64,000 bases of DNA from Burkholderia sp. WAC0059 (GTDB lineage: Bacteria > Pseudomonadota > Gammaproteobacteria > Burkholderiales > Burkholderiaceae), in the NCBI RefSeq assembly GCF_002870125.1, contig NZ_PNEO01000008.1, forward strand, positions 157,916 through 221,915, in the 5' to 3' direction. This document shows, one piece after another, positions 1 to 10,518 of the stretch. Numbering within the stretch: position 1 is the stretch's first letter; each line of letters begins with the position of its first letter. Below the pieces are notes generated by a model. It was not told where the DNA came from. It was given only the letters and a program-made list of their open reading frames with translations, and searched no databases. The translations under genes were made by a program, and so were the position numbers.

Positions 1-291
1 GTTCATCCGCAGGATGCAGGCGCGCCGGCCGCGCGTTGACCGGCGCAGGCGAGAGGCCGGATCGCTGCGAGCCGACCGGCCGGTCAGGGCACAGGATAAC
101 GGCGGGGTAGGGGCAGGATGGCCGCGAGCGGGCAACGTCGTAACGGCAAGCGGATGAAAGCGGGGCCGAATGCGTCGAGATCGGTCGCGAAATGGTGCCG
201 CAGCCGGTTTTTGTACTTTGCGGCATGGGGCCGGTAAAATAGCAGGTTAATCCACGGGAACAGACCGTGGCGTAGCGAGGGATGACCCGAA
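1..291. other. Upstream region of bamC, no gene seen
   Basis: I see no convincing coding sequence in these bases. The stretch holds the putative bamC promoter near its right end. In many beta-proteobacteria dapA precedes bamC, but its 3' end is not recognisable here, so any dapA stop would lie to the left of the window. Confidence 0.4.
211..240 (+). promoter_or_regulatory. Candidate sigma70 promoter for bamC
   Basis: A TTGTAC box at 211-216 and a TAAAAT box at 235-240 are separated by 18 bp, close to a consensus sigma70 promoter. The -10 box lies about 50 bp before the bamC start, leaving a short leader with a GAGG ribosome site at 277-280. Confidence 0.5.
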
Positions 292-1536
292 ATGAGTAAT
301 TTGCATCAACGCCTTGCCACGCGGGCGGCCGTATTTCTGATGGCAGGCGGGTTGGTCGCGGGCTGCAGCACGCCGTCGACGACGGGCCAAGTCGATTACC
401 GCAGCGATTCGAAGGTCCAGCAGGCCTCGCTGACGGCTCCGCCGAACATGCTCGACGAAAATGCCGACCAGCGCTCGTTGCCGCCGCAGGGCGGCGCGAC
501 TTCGCTCTCCGCGCTGCAGCAGGTCCAGGCCACGGCGCCGGCCCCGGACGAAAATACCGTCTTGCCGTCGGTTCCCGGCATGCACATCCAGCGCGACGGC
601 ACCGAAAGCTGGCTCGTCATCGACGGTCGCGCGCCGGCCCAGGTCTGGCCGGCGGTTCGCCGCTTCTGGATCGAGCAGGGCTTTCTGCTCGTGGTCGACC
701 AGCGCAACGACGGCGTGATGGAAACGGACTGGAACGAGACGCACCCGCAGATCAACGACGGCATCATCCGCAACACGCTGACCTGGGCGACGGGCAATTC
801 CTACATGACCGCCGAGCGCAACAAGTACCGCACGCGTCTCGAGTCGGCGCCGAACGGCGGCACCTACGTGTTCATCAGCCAGAAGGGGCTGCGCCAGCAG
901 TTGACCGGCCTGAATAACGAGTCTACGACGTGGGTTGCGAAGCCCAACGATCCGGGCCTCGAAATGGAATACCTGAAGCGGCTCATGACCACGCTCGCGA
1001 ACGCGAAGCCCGGCGTGCCCGACGTGCAGATCGCTGACGCGGCCGTGGCGGCGTCGGCCGCGAAGGCGACGCCGGGCGACGATCCGGCCCGCGCCGCCGA
1101 GGCGGCCCAGAACGCCGCGCTCTCGGCGCAGCAGACGGCCGCGGCGGCGCCGGCTCCGGCGGATCCGACGGGCGCGTCGGGAGACGACTACTCGTCAACC
1201 GAGATGACGCTCGGCGCGTCCTACGACGACGTCTGGCAGCGCGTCGGAACCGCGCTCAACAATGCGAACTTCACTGTCGACAATAGCGATCACGCGCGCG
1301 GGATCTATTACATTCGCTATGTCGATCCGAAGGACATGAGTTCGGACACGCAGGGTTTCTGGAGCCAGGTGGTCCACGGTCACAAGGACAAGGTCGCGAA
1401 GCAGTACCGGCTCAACGTGCGCGCGCTGACCGAAACCCAGACGCGCGTGGCCGTGGTCGACGAGAGCGGCAAGGTCGACACCTCGCGGCCGGCCCAGGAA
1501 ATCATGGCGCTCGTGGAGGGCCAATTGCAGCAATAG
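292..1536 (+). CDS. bamC: Outer membrane assembly lipoprotein BamC (NlpB/DapX)
   Basis: This 414-residue protein is the BamC lipoprotein of the BAM complex, which folds beta-barrel proteins into the outer membrane. The N-terminus is a lipoprotein signal peptide with a lipobox LVAGC, lipidated Cys25. A disordered Gln/Ala/Pro-rich stretch follows, then two NlpB helix-grip domains (about residues 95-215 and 300-410) joined by an Ala/Pro-rich linker. It is longer than the roughly 344-residue E. coli protein mainly because of that linker. The start is supported by a GCGAGGGA site nine bases upstream. A strong terminator follows, so it is the last gene of its transcript. Confidence 0.9.
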   Translation: MSNLHQRLATRAAVFLMAGGLVAGCSTPSTTGQVDYRSDSKVQQASLTAPPNMLDENADQRSLPPQGGATSLSALQQVQATAPAPDENTVLPSVPGMHIQRDGTESWLVIDGRAPAQVWPAVRRFWIEQGFLLVVDQRNDGVMETDWNETHPQINDGIIRNTLTWATGNSYMTAERNKYRTRLESAPNGGTYVFISQKGLRQQLTGLNNESTTWVAKPNDPGLEMEYLKRLMTTLANAKPGVPDVQIADAAVAASAAKATPGDDPARAAEAAQNAALSAQQTAAAAPAPADPTGASGDDYSSTEMTLGASYDDVWQRVGTALNNANFTVDNSDHARGIYYIRYVDPKDMSSDTQGFWSQVVHGHKDKVAKQYRLNVRALTETQTRVAVVDESGKVDTSRPAQEIMALVEGQLQQ

Positions 1537-1590
1537 GGCCATCGGGGCGCACGGTCTCGCGACGGGGCCGCGACACTTCGCCGGAAACGA

Positions 1591-1626
1591 AAAACCCGCC
1601 TGCGCAAACCGCAGGCGGGTTTTTTT
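1591..1626 (+). terminator. Rho-independent terminator after bamC
   Basis: A 13-bp perfect stem (1592-1604 with 1610-1622, GC-rich centre CCCGCCTGCG) encloses the loop CAAAC and runs into seven T residues. The A-run on the other side makes it usable for the convergent gene that ends at 1635 as well. Confidence 0.9.
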
Positions 1627-1634
1627 ATGTCCCG

Positions 1635-2573
1635 CTATTTCCCCGTTCCGGGAACTTCGCGTACCCGCCATCGGGGCATGCGCTTCACGACGCCTACGGC
1701 GAGGCCGGTGCCGATCAGGATGACGGCGCATCCGGCCAGCATGGCCGGCGCGACCGGTTCGTGCAGGAACAGCGCGCCCCAGAGGATGCCGAACACGGGG
1801 ATCACGAACGTCACGGTCATCGCGCGAGCCGGGCCGGCCGTCGCGAGCAGATGAAAGTACAGGATGTACGCGACGCCCGTGCAGGCGATGCCGAGCCCCG
1901 CGACGGCGCCCCACGCGGACGGGGGCACGGGCGTGGCGGGCCAGGACGCGACGGCGAACGGCAGCAGCACGACGGTGGCGCCCGTCATCGTGCCCGCCGC
2001 GACGGTCAGCGCGTCGACGCCCGCCAGATGCCGCTTCGTGTAGTTCGCGGCGATGCCGTAGAGCAGGGTCGCGCCGAGCGCGGCCGCGGCGGCCAGCAGG
2101 CCGGCCTCGGGCGGCGCGCTGGCGGAGGCGGGCGGCGCGGCGATCTGTTCCCACACCAGCATCAGCACGCCGGCGAAGCCGATCACGAGCCCGAGGGCGC
2201 GCTGTGCGCCGAGCCGGTCCCGGAACCAGACGAACGCGACGAGCGCGCCCCATAGCGGCGTGGTCGCGTTGATGACCGAGGTGACGCCGGCCGGGAGCGT
2301 GAGTTCCGCATACGCGAACAGGCAGAACGGCGCGGCCGAGTTCAGGATGCCGACCACGACGAGCGGGAATGCGCGCGCGCGCAGCGTGCGGAGCGTCTCG
2401 CGCGCCGGGCGGCGCGCGAACAACACGGCGAGCATGAACAACGCGCCTATGCCGACGCGCAGCGCCATCAGCGGCGCCACGCCGAAAACGCCCGCGCCGA
2501 CGCGGATGAACAGGAACGAGGCGCCCCACAGGGCGGCGAGAACGAGTAACTGGACCAGATTGGCGGGACGCAT
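1635..2573 (-). CDS. EamA/DMT family transporter
   Basis: The 312-residue product is a ten-helix drug/metabolite transporter of the EamA family: two repeated five-helix halves, the first opening with the typical AALWGASFLF segment. It is an inner-membrane exporter of unknown substrate. The start chosen is the ATG before RPANLV because everything upstream in frame is arginine-rich and unlike a membrane protein N-terminus. A longer reading from a GTG at 2636 exists. No good ribosome site is visible for either, so the start is uncertain. It converges on bamC and shares its terminator. Confidence 0.8.
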   Translation of the reverse strand: MRPANLVQLLVLAALWGASFLFIRVGAGVFGVAPLMALRVGIGALFMLAVLFARRPARETLRTLRARAFPLVVVGILNSAAPFCLFAYAELTLPAGVTSVINATTPLWGALVAFVWFRDRLGAQRALGLVIGFAGVLMLVWEQIAAPPASASAPPEAGLLAAAAALGATLLYGIAANYTKRHLAGVDALTVAAGTMTGATVVLLPFAVASWPATPVPPSAWGAVAGLGIACTGVAYILYFHLLATAGPARAMTVTFVIPVFGILWGALFLHEPVAPAMLAGCAVILIGTGLAVGVVKRMPRWRVREVPGTGK

Positions 2574-2824
2574 CGGAAGACACCGTGAAGGAAGCGCAGG
2601 GCGACGACGGCCGGGTACGCCCTGCCGCCGCTTCACGACGCAATCAGGCGGCGGACAACGGGAGCGGGAGCACGCGGCACGATCGTCGTGGCATCCCTAT
2701 GGTAGACAGTGCGCCCGAGCGCGTAAAACGAGCGATTTTCACGGCTATGTGAGCTGGATTGCCAACGGGCCGGCGCGGCCCGCTGGCGCTTCCCGAGCGT
2801 TTCCCGCGCGGGGGTTCCGCCCGG

Positions 2825-4423
2825 TCAGTGCGGAATCATCCAGGTGAGCACGTGCTGCTGGAACCAGACGAGAATGCCGAGCAGCACGGTAAGCAGGACC
2901 GAATGCTTGAAGGTCTTCGCGAACACGTGGCCTTCCTTGCCCTTGTATTCCGTGGTCGCGACGCCGGTCGAGATGTTCTGCGGCGAGATCATCTTGCCCA
3001 TCACGCCGCCCGACGAGTTCGTCGCGGCCATCAGCACCGGGTTCAGGTTCAGTTGCTGCGCGGCGACCACCTGCAGGTTGCCGAAGAGCGCGTTGCCCGA
3101 GGTGTCGCTGCCCGAGAGGAACACGGCCACCCAGCCGAGGAAGGCCGAGACGAGCGGGAAGAACGCGCCGACCGACGCGACGCCGAGCCCGAGCGTGTAG
3201 GTGAGCCCCGCGTAGTTCATCAGGAACGCGAGGCCGACGATGGTCGCGACCGTCAGGATGGCGATGCGCGTCTGTACCCAGGTGTCGACGATGGCGGCGC
3301 CGAATTCCGACGGCTTCAGGCGCACGACGAACGCGGTGATGATCGCGGCGACGAGGATCGAGGTGCCCGTCGTGAACGGCTGGAAGTCCCACACCGCAGC
3401 GTACGGCAGCTTGTAGAGCGTGACGTACACGGCCTTGTCGAGGCCCGGCCACGGCACTTTCACGTCGCCGATCATGTAGACCTTCGCGATGGTCCAGAGG
3501 ATCACGACCACCGACACGATGAGCCACGGATACCAGCCCTGGACGCCGCTCACTTCGCCGCGCACCTCGTTCGCGCGATCGACCTTGATCTCGAAGCGCG
3601 GATCGGGCGCGGGTTTCCAGACGCGCAGGAACGCGACGGTCAGGATCAGCGAGACGAGCGAGGAGAGCACGTCGGTCAGGCTGTAGTTGATGAAGTTGGC
3701 CGTGAGGAACTGCGTGAGCGAGAAGCTGCCGCCCGCGACGAGCAGCACGGGCCAGATGCGCAGCATGCCGCGCACGCCGGCGTAGATGCCGATCACGTAG
3801 AACGGCAGCAGCAGCGAGAAGAACGGCAACTGTCGGCCGACCATCTGGGCGAGCGATTCGGCCGGCAGGTGGGTGACCGCGCCGAGCACGGTGATCGGCA
3901 CGCCGAGCGCGCCGAACGCCACGGGCGCGGTGTCGAAGATCAGCGTGAGCGTGAGCGCCTCGAGCGTCGGGAAGCCCAGCATGATGAGCAGCGAACTCGC
4001 GATCGCGATCGGCGTGCCGAAGCCCGAGATGCCCTCGAGCAGCGCGCCGAACGAGAAGCCGATCACGACGAGGACGATGCGCCGGTCGTTGGGCAGATTG
4101 TCGAGCAGCCACGTGCGGAACGCCTCGAAGCGCCCCGAGCGCAGCGCGATGTTGTAGAGCAGGATGGCCGCGACGACGATCCACATGATCGGCCACAGCG
4201 CGAACACGGCGCCCGAGAGGACCGAATCGAAAGCGAGGCCGACCGGAAACTGCCAGACGAAGATCGAGACGATCAGGCCGACCACGAGGCCGGCGAGCGA
4301 GGCCTGCCACGCGGGCCGTCTCGCCCAGCCCAGCAGCACGAGGACGGTGACGATGGGCAGCGCTGCCACGATGAACGATGGGAATAGCGAATTGCCGATG
4401 GGAGTCAGCAGCTGGTGGAACAT
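2825..4423 (-). CDS. lldP: L-lactate permease (LctP family)
   Basis: This 532-residue protein belongs to the LctP lactate/glycolate permease family: an inner-membrane proton symporter with about 14 hydrophobic segments. Family hallmarks include FGALLEGISGFGTP in the middle and the C-terminal block with SSGGVMGKMISPQNI. The start at MFHQLL is fixed by a good AAGGAG site seven bases upstream; the open frame extends further but reads as non-membrane sequence. No lldD/lldR genes flank it, so regulation is not evident. Glycolate or D-lactate are possible substrates too. Confidence 0.9.
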   Translation of the reverse strand: MFHQLLTPIGNSLFPSFIVAALPIVTVLVLLGWARRPAWQASLAGLVVGLIVSIFVWQFPVGLAFDSVLSGAVFALWPIMWIVVAAILLYNIALRSGRFEAFRTWLLDNLPNDRRIVLVVIGFSFGALLEGISGFGTPIAIASSLLIMLGFPTLEALTLTLIFDTAPVAFGALGVPITVLGAVTHLPAESLAQMVGRQLPFFSLLLPFYVIGIYAGVRGMLRIWPVLLVAGGSFSLTQFLTANFINYSLTDVLSSLVSLILTVAFLRVWKPAPDPRFEIKVDRANEVRGEVSGVQGWYPWLIVSVVVILWTIAKVYMIGDVKVPWPGLDKAVYVTLYKLPYAAVWDFQPFTTGTSILVAAIITAFVVRLKPSEFGAAIVDTWVQTRIAILTVATIVGLAFLMNYAGLTYTLGLGVASVGAFFPLVSAFLGWVAVFLSGSDTSGNALFGNLQVVAAQQLNLNPVLMAATNSSGGVMGKMISPQNISTGVATTEYKGKEGHVFAKTFKHSVLLTVLLGILVWFQQHVLTWMIPH

Positions 4424-4629
4424 CACGTCTCCTTGGTCTTGGTTTGAATCGGCGCGCCGATGGTGCCGGGCGCCGGGGTAGCGTGGTGCTTCGGACGACG
4501 GTAACGCGTGCCCGCGCGGCGCGCGTCGACCGGCTTTCGGAATGGCTTTCAACGCCAATTGAATAGGATAGGAAACCGGGTCGTAACGTCAAGCAGGGAA
4601 ACTACGGGCAAACCGGGAAAACGTGAGCC

Positions 4630-4654
4630 AAAAAAAGGGGGCCTCTCGGCCCCC
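4630..4654 (-). terminator. Rho-independent terminator of the downstream lipoprotein gene
   Basis: A GGGGGCC/GGCCCCC stem with loop TCTC (4637-4654) is followed, reading on the minus strand, by seven T residues (the A-run at 4630-4636). It lies 20 bp beyond the stop of the lipoprotein gene at 4675. Confidence 0.85.
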
Positions 4655-4674
4655 GACACAACCTGTCGGCGCTG

Positions 4675-5169
4675 TCAGCGGCGCCAGCCGCCGCCTCCCC
4701 ATCTGCCACCCCCCCATCTGCCGCCGCCCCAGCCACGCTCGCCCCAGTAGCCGCCGAAGCCCAGCGAAATAGCGGGTCCGCCCCAGCCGTAGTAGCCGCC
4801 ATAGCCGTACGGATAGTAGGCCGGGTAGGCCGGATAATAGGCAGGATAGGCCGGGTAGTAGGCCGGCGCGATCGGCGGGGCGGTGTAGATCGACCCGGGG
4901 TACTGGCCGTCGTCCGGCGACGGTCCGCCCGGCACCGCGGGCATGGGGGCGGTGGCCGCGCTCGTGCCCGAGCCCGCCGTCGCGGGCGCGGCGGCGTACT
5001 GCCCGGTGGCGGCGGTCGGCACGCCGGCGGGGTAGGCCGGATAGTACGGAGGATAGTAGTAGCAGCCGGACAGCGCGAGCAGCGCGGCGATGCTGGCGGC
5101 GCCGGTGACGGCGCGCAGCATGCTGCCGCCGTTCGTCGGCAGGGACAGTGACGTGGTCAGGCGAGACAT
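4675..5169 (-). CDS. Tyr/Gly-rich small lipoprotein
   Basis: The 164-residue product is a predicted outer-envelope lipoprotein with lipobox ALSGC (Cys36, or Cys20 if translation starts at the internal Met17). The mature part is low complexity: Tyr-Pro-Ala repeats (YPAYPAYYPAY type) in the middle and a Gly/Trp/Arg-rich tail of GGGRWGGG units. No enzymatic motif is visible. An GGAG site lies seven bases before the chosen ATG. Similar YPAYP lipoproteins are common in Burkholderia and of unknown function. Confidence 0.7.
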   Translation of the reverse strand: MSRLTTSLSLPTNGGSMLRAVTGAASIAALLALSGCYYYPPYYPAYPAGVPTAATGQYAAAPATAGSGTSAATAPMPAVPGGPSPDDGQYPGSIYTAPPIAPAYYPAYPAYYPAYPAYYPYGYGGYYGWGGPAISLGFGGYWGERGWGGGRWGGGRWGGGGWRR

Positions 5170-5507
5170 GGCGTAACTCCAGGGTTCCGGCGAGCGGCAG
5201 GGCGCACAAAAGCCCTCGCCCGGGCGGCCGGGGATGGATATGAGGATACGCTGTCCGGTGTGCCGTTTGCGTTGTTGCCCAACAACCGTATATTTCGGTT
5301 GATTGCAAACGCGGCTTCCGACTGCTTCCGGACCCGGCGTGCCCGAAGAGGCGTTCGATGCATTCCGCGCCTCCAATGGGAACGCGGCGCACTTCGTGGG
5401 CGAAGCGCGCCGCGCGGTTCTCTCTCTCGTTGCTGCTTCGGGCGGCCCGTGCGCGTTCGCGGTACGTGGCCGCGTTCGTCGCCGTGGCGCGCCGTGGGGA
5501 CTGCCCG
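5170..5507. other. Non-coding gap with an inverted repeat
   Basis: No gene is supported here; apparent frames are Arg-rich shadows. A short palindrome GTTGTTG..CAACAAC lies near 5271-5287 upstream of the lipoprotein gene and could be a regulatory site, but I see no clear promoter. Confidence 0.3.
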
Positions 5508-5732
5508 TTACCGGCGTCCGGCCTGGTTGCCGATGAGGCCGCCGACCGCCGCGCCGCCGAGCGTGGCGAGCGCGCCGCCGCCGATCACCGCGCCGGCCAC
5601 GCCGCCCACGCCCGCGCCGATGGCCGTGTCGCGTTCGCGCCGGTTCATGTGGGCACAGCCGGAGAGACTGGTGGTGGCAAACGCGATGGCCGCGATGGAC
5701 AGCACGGCGCCTGCCTGCCGGAACGTTTTCAT
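5508..5732 (-). CDS. Glycine-zipper 2TM lipoprotein (OsmB-like)
   Basis: This 74-residue protein has a lipoprotein signal with LSGC (Cys26) followed by a glycine-zipper hairpin made of GxGVGGVAGAVIGG and GGAAVGGLIGNQAG segments. Such OsmB/SlyB-like proteins are small outer-membrane lipoproteins linked to osmotic or envelope stress. The start is supported by an AAGGA site about 12 bases upstream. It is a monocistronic gene between thiC and another lipoprotein. Confidence 0.8.
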   Translation of the reverse strand: MKTFRQAGAVLSIAAIAFATTSLSGCAHMNRRERDTAIGAGVGGVAGAVIGGGALATLGGAAVGGLIGNQAGRR

Positions 5733-5931
5733 GGTGCTCGATTTCCTTCGTGACGAAACGACAGGGTGGGCCTGTTATGCCCGCCCGATCGTCTGCCACG
5801 ATGGTATCGACGCAACCCGTATCCGGTTGTGTGCGCTTGTCAGCGAATCGACTGGTTCGTAAGAAAGTATTTCCGCGCTTGCGTCGGGCGCGGCGCGGGA
5901 GCCGCGCCCGACGAAGCCGTCATCGCCGCCT

Positions 5932-7941
<2,010 letters not shown>

Positions 7942-8017
7942 TTAGCAGGAGACTTGATGAAGAACGTGAACGAATTTCGCGCTGAAGATGGGGTCTGGCG
8001 ATGCGGCGAAATCCGGA

Positions 8018-8127
8018 CGCTTCCCTGCGCTGGCATTATCCAGATCAGGTTCAAAGGGTATTTCTCACCCGTGCGGTACGCAACCCGGGAATGAACCGGA
8101 GCGGCGCGCCACGCAGGACCCCCGCGT
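8018..8127 (-). promoter_or_regulatory. TPP riboswitch (THI element) controlling thiC
   Basis: Read on the minus strand the segment contains the two conserved THI-box cores, GGGTGAGAAATACCC followed by TTTGAACCTGATC and then CTGGATAATGCCAGCGCAGG, preceded by the GGGGTCC side of P1/P2. These are the pyrimidine- and pyrophosphate-sensor helices. It lies in the thiC leader. Confidence 0.93.
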
Positions 8128-8594
8128 AAGCAGGGCACACGATACACCCCGACGGCCGGGCTTGGCAACCATCGCCCGGCGGCGCCCCTGCAACGTCCCG
8201 TTGGCGCTGGACGCTGCGCACGGACCGTGCCGGAGGGAATCCGGGCCTGTCCGTGCGCGCCGGCTTTGCTGCATAATGCGCTGCGCGTCCGGCGGGCGCG
8301 GTTTTTCCCGCGCTGCGCGGTATGCGCGAGGGCGCGAAAAATCGTTCGCCGCCCCTGCATTTTTTGCGTGCCGCCCCGGTTTTCCCGGCGATCGCACGCC
8401 GGGGCGGCCGGCCGGTTACGGGGACTCCGTGGGGTTCTGGTCCATCCCGGCTGCCGGATGCGCACTGGCCCCATCCTTTCTTTTCCGTCGATTTCGTCCG
8501 CCATGCCGCTCTGTCTCGCGCGTCCCGCTTCCTGTCCGCCGGGCCGCCGTCGGCGCGCGCTTGCATCCGCGCTTCGGCCGGACCGGGTGCGCTG
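8128..8594. other. Intergenic, divergent promoters expected
   Basis: This gap separates the thiC leader from the divergent EamA transporter gene. It should hold both promoters. I see no convincing boxes and no gene; the open frames across it are GC-driven. Confidence 0.35.
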
Positions 8595-9533
8595 ATGGCG
8601 CCGCCGCGTCTGCCGGGCGGGGCGGCCGCGAGGCTGCTGGACCGGCTTCTCTCGGTACGCCTGCCGCGCTCGCGCGGCGCTCGCGTCGCGCTGGCCCTCG
8701 CCGTGGTCTATCTCGTCTGGGGCTCGACTTATCTGGGCGTGCATCTGGCGCTCGGCTCGTTTCCGCCGCTGCTGCTTTCGGGCCTGCGCAATCTGTTGGG
8801 CGGCATCGGCCTCTTCGCGTTCGCGATGCGCCGCCGTCCGGTGCTGCCGTCGCCGGTCGAGGTGCGCAACGCGGCCGTCGTCGGCACGATGCTGGTGGGG
8901 CTGTCGAGCGGGCTCCTGGCTTTCGGCATGCGGACCGTCGGCACCGGCACGGCGGCCGTGATGATCGCGACCGTGCCGCTTTTCGCGACCGCCATCGCCG
9001 CCGCGACCGGGCGGCGGATCGCGAAGGCCGAGTGGTTCGCCGTGGCGCTCGGGCTCGCGGGCATGGCGATCCTGAGTCTCGGCGGCGGCGCGGTCGGCTC
9101 GGCGGGCGGTTGCCTCGCGATTCTTTTCAGCGCGATTTTCTGGGCGGGCGGCGCGCACCTGGCCACGCGCCTGAAACAGCCCGCCGATCTCTTTCTCGCG
9201 ACGGCGCTGCAGATCGGGCTCGGCGGCGCGCTCTCGACCACCGTCGCCTGGTTTGCCGGCGAGCGCGTGTCGACGCTGCACGTCCTGCCCGCCGTCGCGT
9301 TCCTGTATCTCATGCTGATCGGCACGATGGCCGCCTATGTCGCGTACGGCTATCTGATCCGGCATACGAGTCCGGCCGTCGCGAGCAGTTGCATGTACGT
9401 GAATCCGGTCGTCGCCATCGCGCTGGGCGCGCTGCTGCTCGGCGAGCCCGTGACGCGCCCGACGCTGCTCGCGACCGCGCTGATTCTCGCGAGCGTGGGC
9501 ATCTCGTTCGCATCCGGGCGCCGGCGCGCATAG
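8595..9533 (+). CDS. EamA family exporter, YedA-like
   Basis: The 312-residue protein is a ten-helix DMT exporter whose first helix reads VVYLVWGSTYLGV, the hallmark of the YedA subgroup. Two homologous EamA halves occupy roughly residues 25-150 and 170-300. The chosen ATG precedes MAPPRLPG; in-frame upstream sequence is not protein-like. E. coli YedA is linked to amino-acid or drug export, but the substrate here cannot be inferred. It is monocistronic and converges on the entericidin gene. Confidence 0.82.
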   Translation: MAPPRLPGGAAARLLDRLLSVRLPRSRGARVALALAVVYLVWGSTYLGVHLALGSFPPLLLSGLRNLLGGIGLFAFAMRRRPVLPSPVEVRNAAVVGTMLVGLSSGLLAFGMRTVGTGTAAVMIATVPLFATAIAAATGRRIAKAEWFAVALGLAGMAILSLGGGAVGSAGGCLAILFSAIFWAGGAHLATRLKQPADLFLATALQIGLGGALSTTVAWFAGERVSTLHVLPAVAFLYLMLIGTMAAYVAYGYLIRHTSPAVASSCMYVNPVVAIALGALLLGEPVTRPTLLATALILASVGISFASGRRRA

Positions 9534-9560
9534 CGCCTGTCGCGCTCGCTGCTACCTTTG

Positions 9561-9698
9561 CTACTTCGCCTGCTCGGCGCCGTTCGTCACGGCGTGGCCG
9601 CCCGCGGAGACGTCCTCGCCTGCGCCGGCCATGGTGTTGCAGCCGGCGATCGTCGCCACCGCGGCAACGAGGGTGAACAATGCGATGAGCTGTTTCAT
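9561..9698 (-). CDS. Entericidin A/B family lipoprotein
   Basis: The 45-residue product is a tiny lipoprotein: a positively charged start, a hydrophobic stretch and the lipobox IAGC (Cys20), then CNTMAGAGEDVSAGG, which is the conserved EcnAB block. Entericidins form a small envelope toxin/antidote family, but single copies like this are usually just stress-associated lipoproteins. An GGAGG site lies seven bases before the ATG. No second entericidin gene lies beside it. Confidence 0.85.
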   Translation of the reverse strand: MKQLIALFTLVAAVATIAGCNTMAGAGEDVSAGGHAVTNGAEQAK

Positions 9699-9858
9699 GA
9701 GTCGGTCCTCCGTCCAATGGGAAACGCTGGGTACGGACTGTCGAGCATGCTGCGTGCCCATGGCGGGTTTCTTCTCTTTTTATCGCGACGAACGCCTCGG
9801 GCTCGTGCCTTGCGACAGGTTGACGGCCATTCCGTTCAACCCGTTCAAGGAGAATTCG

Positions 9859-10401
9859 ATGCCGAAGTCAGCCGCTTCGTTCGAGATCGATCTGCAGCGC
9901 GTGCGCGAAGACGCGCGCCGCCATCCGGAGCTTGGTCCGATTACGCCGGGCTACGGCGCCGATCGCGAGACCGTGCTGAAACTGCTCAACGACGCGCTCG
10001 CCACCGAGCTCGTCTGCACGCTGCGCTACAGGCGCCATTACTTCATGGCGAGGGGCATCGAGTCCGAAGCCGTGGCCGCCGAGTTTGCCGAGCATGCGGC
10101 CGAGGAGCAGCAGCACGCGGACAAGCTCGCGGCGCGCATCGTGCAGTTGGGCGGCGCGCCCGATTTCGCGCCCGAGAGCCTCGCGCGGCGCGCGCATTCC
10201 GAGTATCGCGAAGGCACCGATCTCGCGGACATGATCCGCGAGAACCTCGTGGCCGAGCGCATCGCGATCGAGACGTATCGCGAGATTATCCGCTACCTCG
10301 GCGACGGCGACACGACCACGCGGCGCATTTTCGAGGAGATTCTCGCCGTCGAGGAGGAGCATGCCGACGACATGACCGATCTGCTGGACGACGGCAAATA
10401 G
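9859..10401 (+). CDS. Ferritin-like/bacterioferritin-type protein
   Basis: The 180-residue protein has the four-helix ferritin fold with two di-iron Glu/His sets: E..Y....H near residues 47-60, EHAAEEQQHAD, ENLVAERIAIETY and EEILAVEEEHADD. It is longer at the N-terminus than classical Bfr and lacks an obvious haem Met at the usual spot. It probably oxidises and stores iron or protects from peroxide in the cytosol. The start is fixed by a GGAG site eight bases upstream. Membership in the wider bacterioferritin/Dps-like group is certain; the exact subfamily is not. Confidence 0.8.
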   Translation: MPKSAASFEIDLQRVREDARRHPELGPITPGYGADRETVLKLLNDALATELVCTLRYRRHYFMARGIESEAVAAEFAEHAAEEQQHADKLAARIVQLGGAPDFAPESLARRAHSEYREGTDLADMIRENLVAERIAIETYREIIRYLGDGDTTTRRIFEEILAVEEEHADDMTDLLDDGK

Positions 10402-10518
10402 GGGTTGCCGGCCGGTCCGGCCGGGCGACCGCTCGCGCTCCGGAACGAGTCGGGGCGCGGGCGGCGATGCAAGCCGGGATGCAAGCGGGGGGGCGGCGAG
10501 CAAAGACGCGGGCGCGCC

